NCBI RefSeq assembly: GCF_014218335.1
Contig: NZ_AP023367.1
Span: 201,001 to 265,000 of the forward strand
Length of the DNA: 64,000 bases
Direction: 5' to 3'
DNA from: Anaerocolumna cellulosilytica
GTDB taxonomy: Bacteria; Bacillota; Clostridia; Lachnospirales; Lachnospiraceae
The notes under the pieces were generated by a model. The model made no database searches. It saw only the letters and a program-made list of their open reading frames with translations, and was not told the DNA's origin. This document shows, piece after piece, positions 62,579 through 64,000 of this stretch (within the stretch, counting starts at the first letter, position 1; every line of letters begins with the position of its first letter). The translations under genes were made by a program, and so were the position numbers.

Positions 62579-63304
62579 ATGAATAACCGGATTACAACCT
62601 TTGTCTGCTTTGATATTGAAACAACCGGTTTAAGTCCTGACAGAGACCGGATTATTGAAATAGGGGCATTAAAGGTAATTAACGGTAAGATACGAGAAAC
62701 TTTCAGTGAATTCATAAACCCGCAGATGAAACTGCCGCCTAAAATTGTCAGCCTTACCGGAATAAGGGATGATATGCTCTTTTCAGCCGGTATGGAGGAA
62801 GAAGTTATTACTCGATTCCACCAATTTGCGGGGGAAGAATATATTCTTATGGGGCATAACATATCATTTGATTACAGTTTTATCAAAACTGCGCTCACAA
62901 GACAGGGAAAAAATTTTGATAGGAACGGGATTGATACGTTGGATTTAAGCCGGAGATTATTACCGAATTTAGAGAGTAAAAGTCTGGGAAGTCTTTGTGC
63001 ATATTATGGGATAATCAATGAACATGCTCACAGAGCCTATGACGACGCAAAGGCAACAGCATTACTTTATGTAAAACTTTGTAATGAATTTTATGAAATA
63101 GAACCGGCTGTTTTTGAGCCGAAAGCTTTAAGCTATAAGGTAAAAAAGAACCGGCCAATAACCGGCAAACAAAAAAATTACTTGATAGATTTAATAAAAT
63201 ATCATAAGATAGATTATATAAAATCAGTAGAAGCTCTCACGCAAAGTGAAGCCTCCAGAATAATTGATAAGATTATCCTGGAGAAGGGTAGAATAAACTA
63301 TTAA
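62579..63304 (+). CDS. 3'-5' exonuclease, DnaQ/PolC-type
   Basis: The 241-residue DEDDh exonuclease shows ExoI 'CFDIETTGLSPDRDRIIEIG', ExoII 'ILMGHNISFDYSFIKTAL' and ExoIII 'EHAHRAYDDAKATALLY' (His and Asp). The last ~60 residues ('KKNRPITGKQKNYLIDLIKY') form a small C-terminal extension. It resembles the epsilon-like domain of PolC or stand-alone DnaQ proteins involved in repair. It begins 23 bases after nth, so both could be co-expressed. GTAAGGTG precedes ATG 62579. Confidence 0.85.
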   Translation: MNNRITTFVCFDIETTGLSPDRDRIIEIGALKVINGKIRETFSEFINPQMKLPPKIVSLTGIRDDMLFSAGMEEEVITRFHQFAGEEYILMGHNISFDYSFIKTALTRQGKNFDRNGIDTLDLSRRLLPNLESKSLGSLCAYYGIINEHAHRAYDDAKATALLYVKLCNEFYEIEPAVFEPKALSYKVKKNRPITGKQKNYLIDLIKYHKIDYIKSVEALTQSEASRIIDKIILEKGRINY

Positions 63305-63372
63305 GATTGTATTATACTATCAGCATAATAATTATAATTAAAGCTTGGACAGGGTTTTAAATAAATATTAGG

Positions 63373-63975
63373 TTAGGACTGCAATTCCTTAAGGTATTTT
63401 ATAATGTTATCCTTAGAAAGAGATTTTATACCTTCTGCGGTCTGGATTAATGTTTTTATTTTTTCCTTTTGGTTATACTTTATGTAATGCTCAGCTAGAA
63501 GAAAATAGTGCTTACTAACGTCAGTATTACACTGTATACCAAATTCAAGAACGGATAAAGCTTCGTTCTCCATAGCATGGTCATGAAGCCACAAGGCCCA
63601 TTTATAAAGTGTTTTGGCAAGTAGTGTAAAGTTACCGTCACATTGAGATAGGAAGGTAATATTAGCGGTACCGTATTCTAATTTTAAATCGGTATTTGAC
63701 AATCCGGTTAGATTAAGGATTTTTTTATCTGCTAATTCTTTTACGGTATTCTGGATAGCCTTTAGTTCCGAATCCTCAGTGGCTATGAAGGGAAGAGTAT
63801 CGATAGGAATATTAATGTAGTTTAACCCGGAAAGGTCTTTCTTACGTGTTACATTGGCCTGCCGTTCTCGTTGTAGGAAAGCCTCTTTTTCCTTACGCAG
63901 GTTAAAGGTGGTTTTAGAACCAGAAAAACGGATTAGAAGGTATAATATAATTATAATTGTTACTACAATCAGCAT
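63373..63975 (-). CDS. Unknown membrane-anchored protein with possible TPR-like C-terminus
   Basis: The 200-residue protein has an N-terminal hydrophobic segment ('MLIVVTIIIILYLLIRFSG', 1-19), then a basic charged helix and a helical C-terminal half with alternating pairs ('LLAKTLYKWALWLHDHAMEN', 'ALSVLEFGIQCNTDVSKHYF', 'LLAEHYIKYNQKEKIKTLIQ') like tetratricopeptide repeats. AAAGGA lies seven bases before the ATG at 63975. It converges on the exonuclease gene with a 68-base gap without a clear terminator. No function is assigned. Confidence 0.65.
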   Translation of the reverse strand: MLIVVTIIIILYLLIRFSGSKTTFNLRKEKEAFLQRERQANVTRKKDLSGLNYINIPIDTLPFIATEDSELKAIQNTVKELADKKILNLTGLSNTDLKLEYGTANITFLSQCDGNFTLLAKTLYKWALWLHDHAMENEALSVLEFGIQCNTDVSKHYFLLAEHYIKYNQKEKIKTLIQTAEGIKSLSKDNIIKYLKELQS

Positions 63976-64000
63976 AAAATCATTCCTTTCTGAAATAATA

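Noticed and set aside
1-64000. CRISPR array or rRNA operon
   Set aside because: No regularly spaced direct repeats and no rRNA-like sequence were seen.

Overview
The window looks like chromosomal DNA of an AT-rich, spore-forming, low-GC Gram-positive bacterium, most likely a Lachnospiraceae-type clostridium (Clostridium cluster XIVa). Evidence: sporulation genes (spoVG, spoVT, spoIIE, yabP, yabQ), strong AGGAGG ribosome binding sites, tRNAs without an encoded CCA end, and the order prs / spoVG / pth / mfd / prsA / spoVT / mazG / hup / rqcP / yabP / yabQ / divIC / tRNA-Met / spoIIE / tilS / hpt / ftsH. That order is close to the origin-proximal block of Bacillus subtilis, here with insertions. 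The species call is an inference from gene content; no search was run.

Region 1 (1-6.7 kb) is the distal end of a prophage or phage-tail-like particle: baseplate J (cut by the window edge), a YmfQ-type tail protein, tail-fibre-like proteins, an XhlA-like protein, a holin and two amidases. The head and sheath genes would lie to the left. Region 2 (6.9-12.6 kb) holds a YhaO/YhaN (SbcD/SbcC-like) pair and a class A penicillin-binding protein.

Region 3 (12.8-19.7 kb) is the most interesting. It is a compact contractile-injection or T6SS-like payload cluster: an unknown protein, an Imm11-like protein, a DUF4280 PAAR-like tip, a VgrG-like spike, an Eag/DUF1795-like candidate chaperone, a second VgrG-like spike, an AHH-type nuclease toxin with hydrophobic segments, and a candidate Imm11-type immunity protein. 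It is followed by a truncated regulator remnant and a complete IS1182-family insertion sequence (20.04-21.87 kb).

Region 4 (21.9-27.1 kb, minus strand) has prs, dnaC/dnaI-like, dnaD-like and murC. Two tandem pairs of consensus DnaA boxes lie just upstream of the dnaD-like gene. Region 5 (27.7-36.3 kb) has spoVG, a transglutaminase-like protein, a DUF4003 protein, pth, mfd and a PrsA-like foldase. Region 6 (36.4-43.5 kb) holds a small inverted-repeat element, a very AT-rich pair of ABC half-transporters, a PAP2 phosphatase and a NatAB-like exporter.

Region 7 (43.5-55.3 kb) is the conserved housekeeping and sporulation block from truA to ftsH. It includes a spoIIE promoter with the unusual 21-base spacer and Spo0A-box-like inverted repeats. 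Region 8 (55.4-64 kb) has a GH13 enzyme, a LytTR regulator whose expected phospho-acceptor Asp is Glu, tRNA-Leu and tRNA-Gly, a CmpB-type membrane protein, a B12-binding radical SAM protein, endonuclease III, a DnaQ-like exonuclease and a membrane-anchored unknown.
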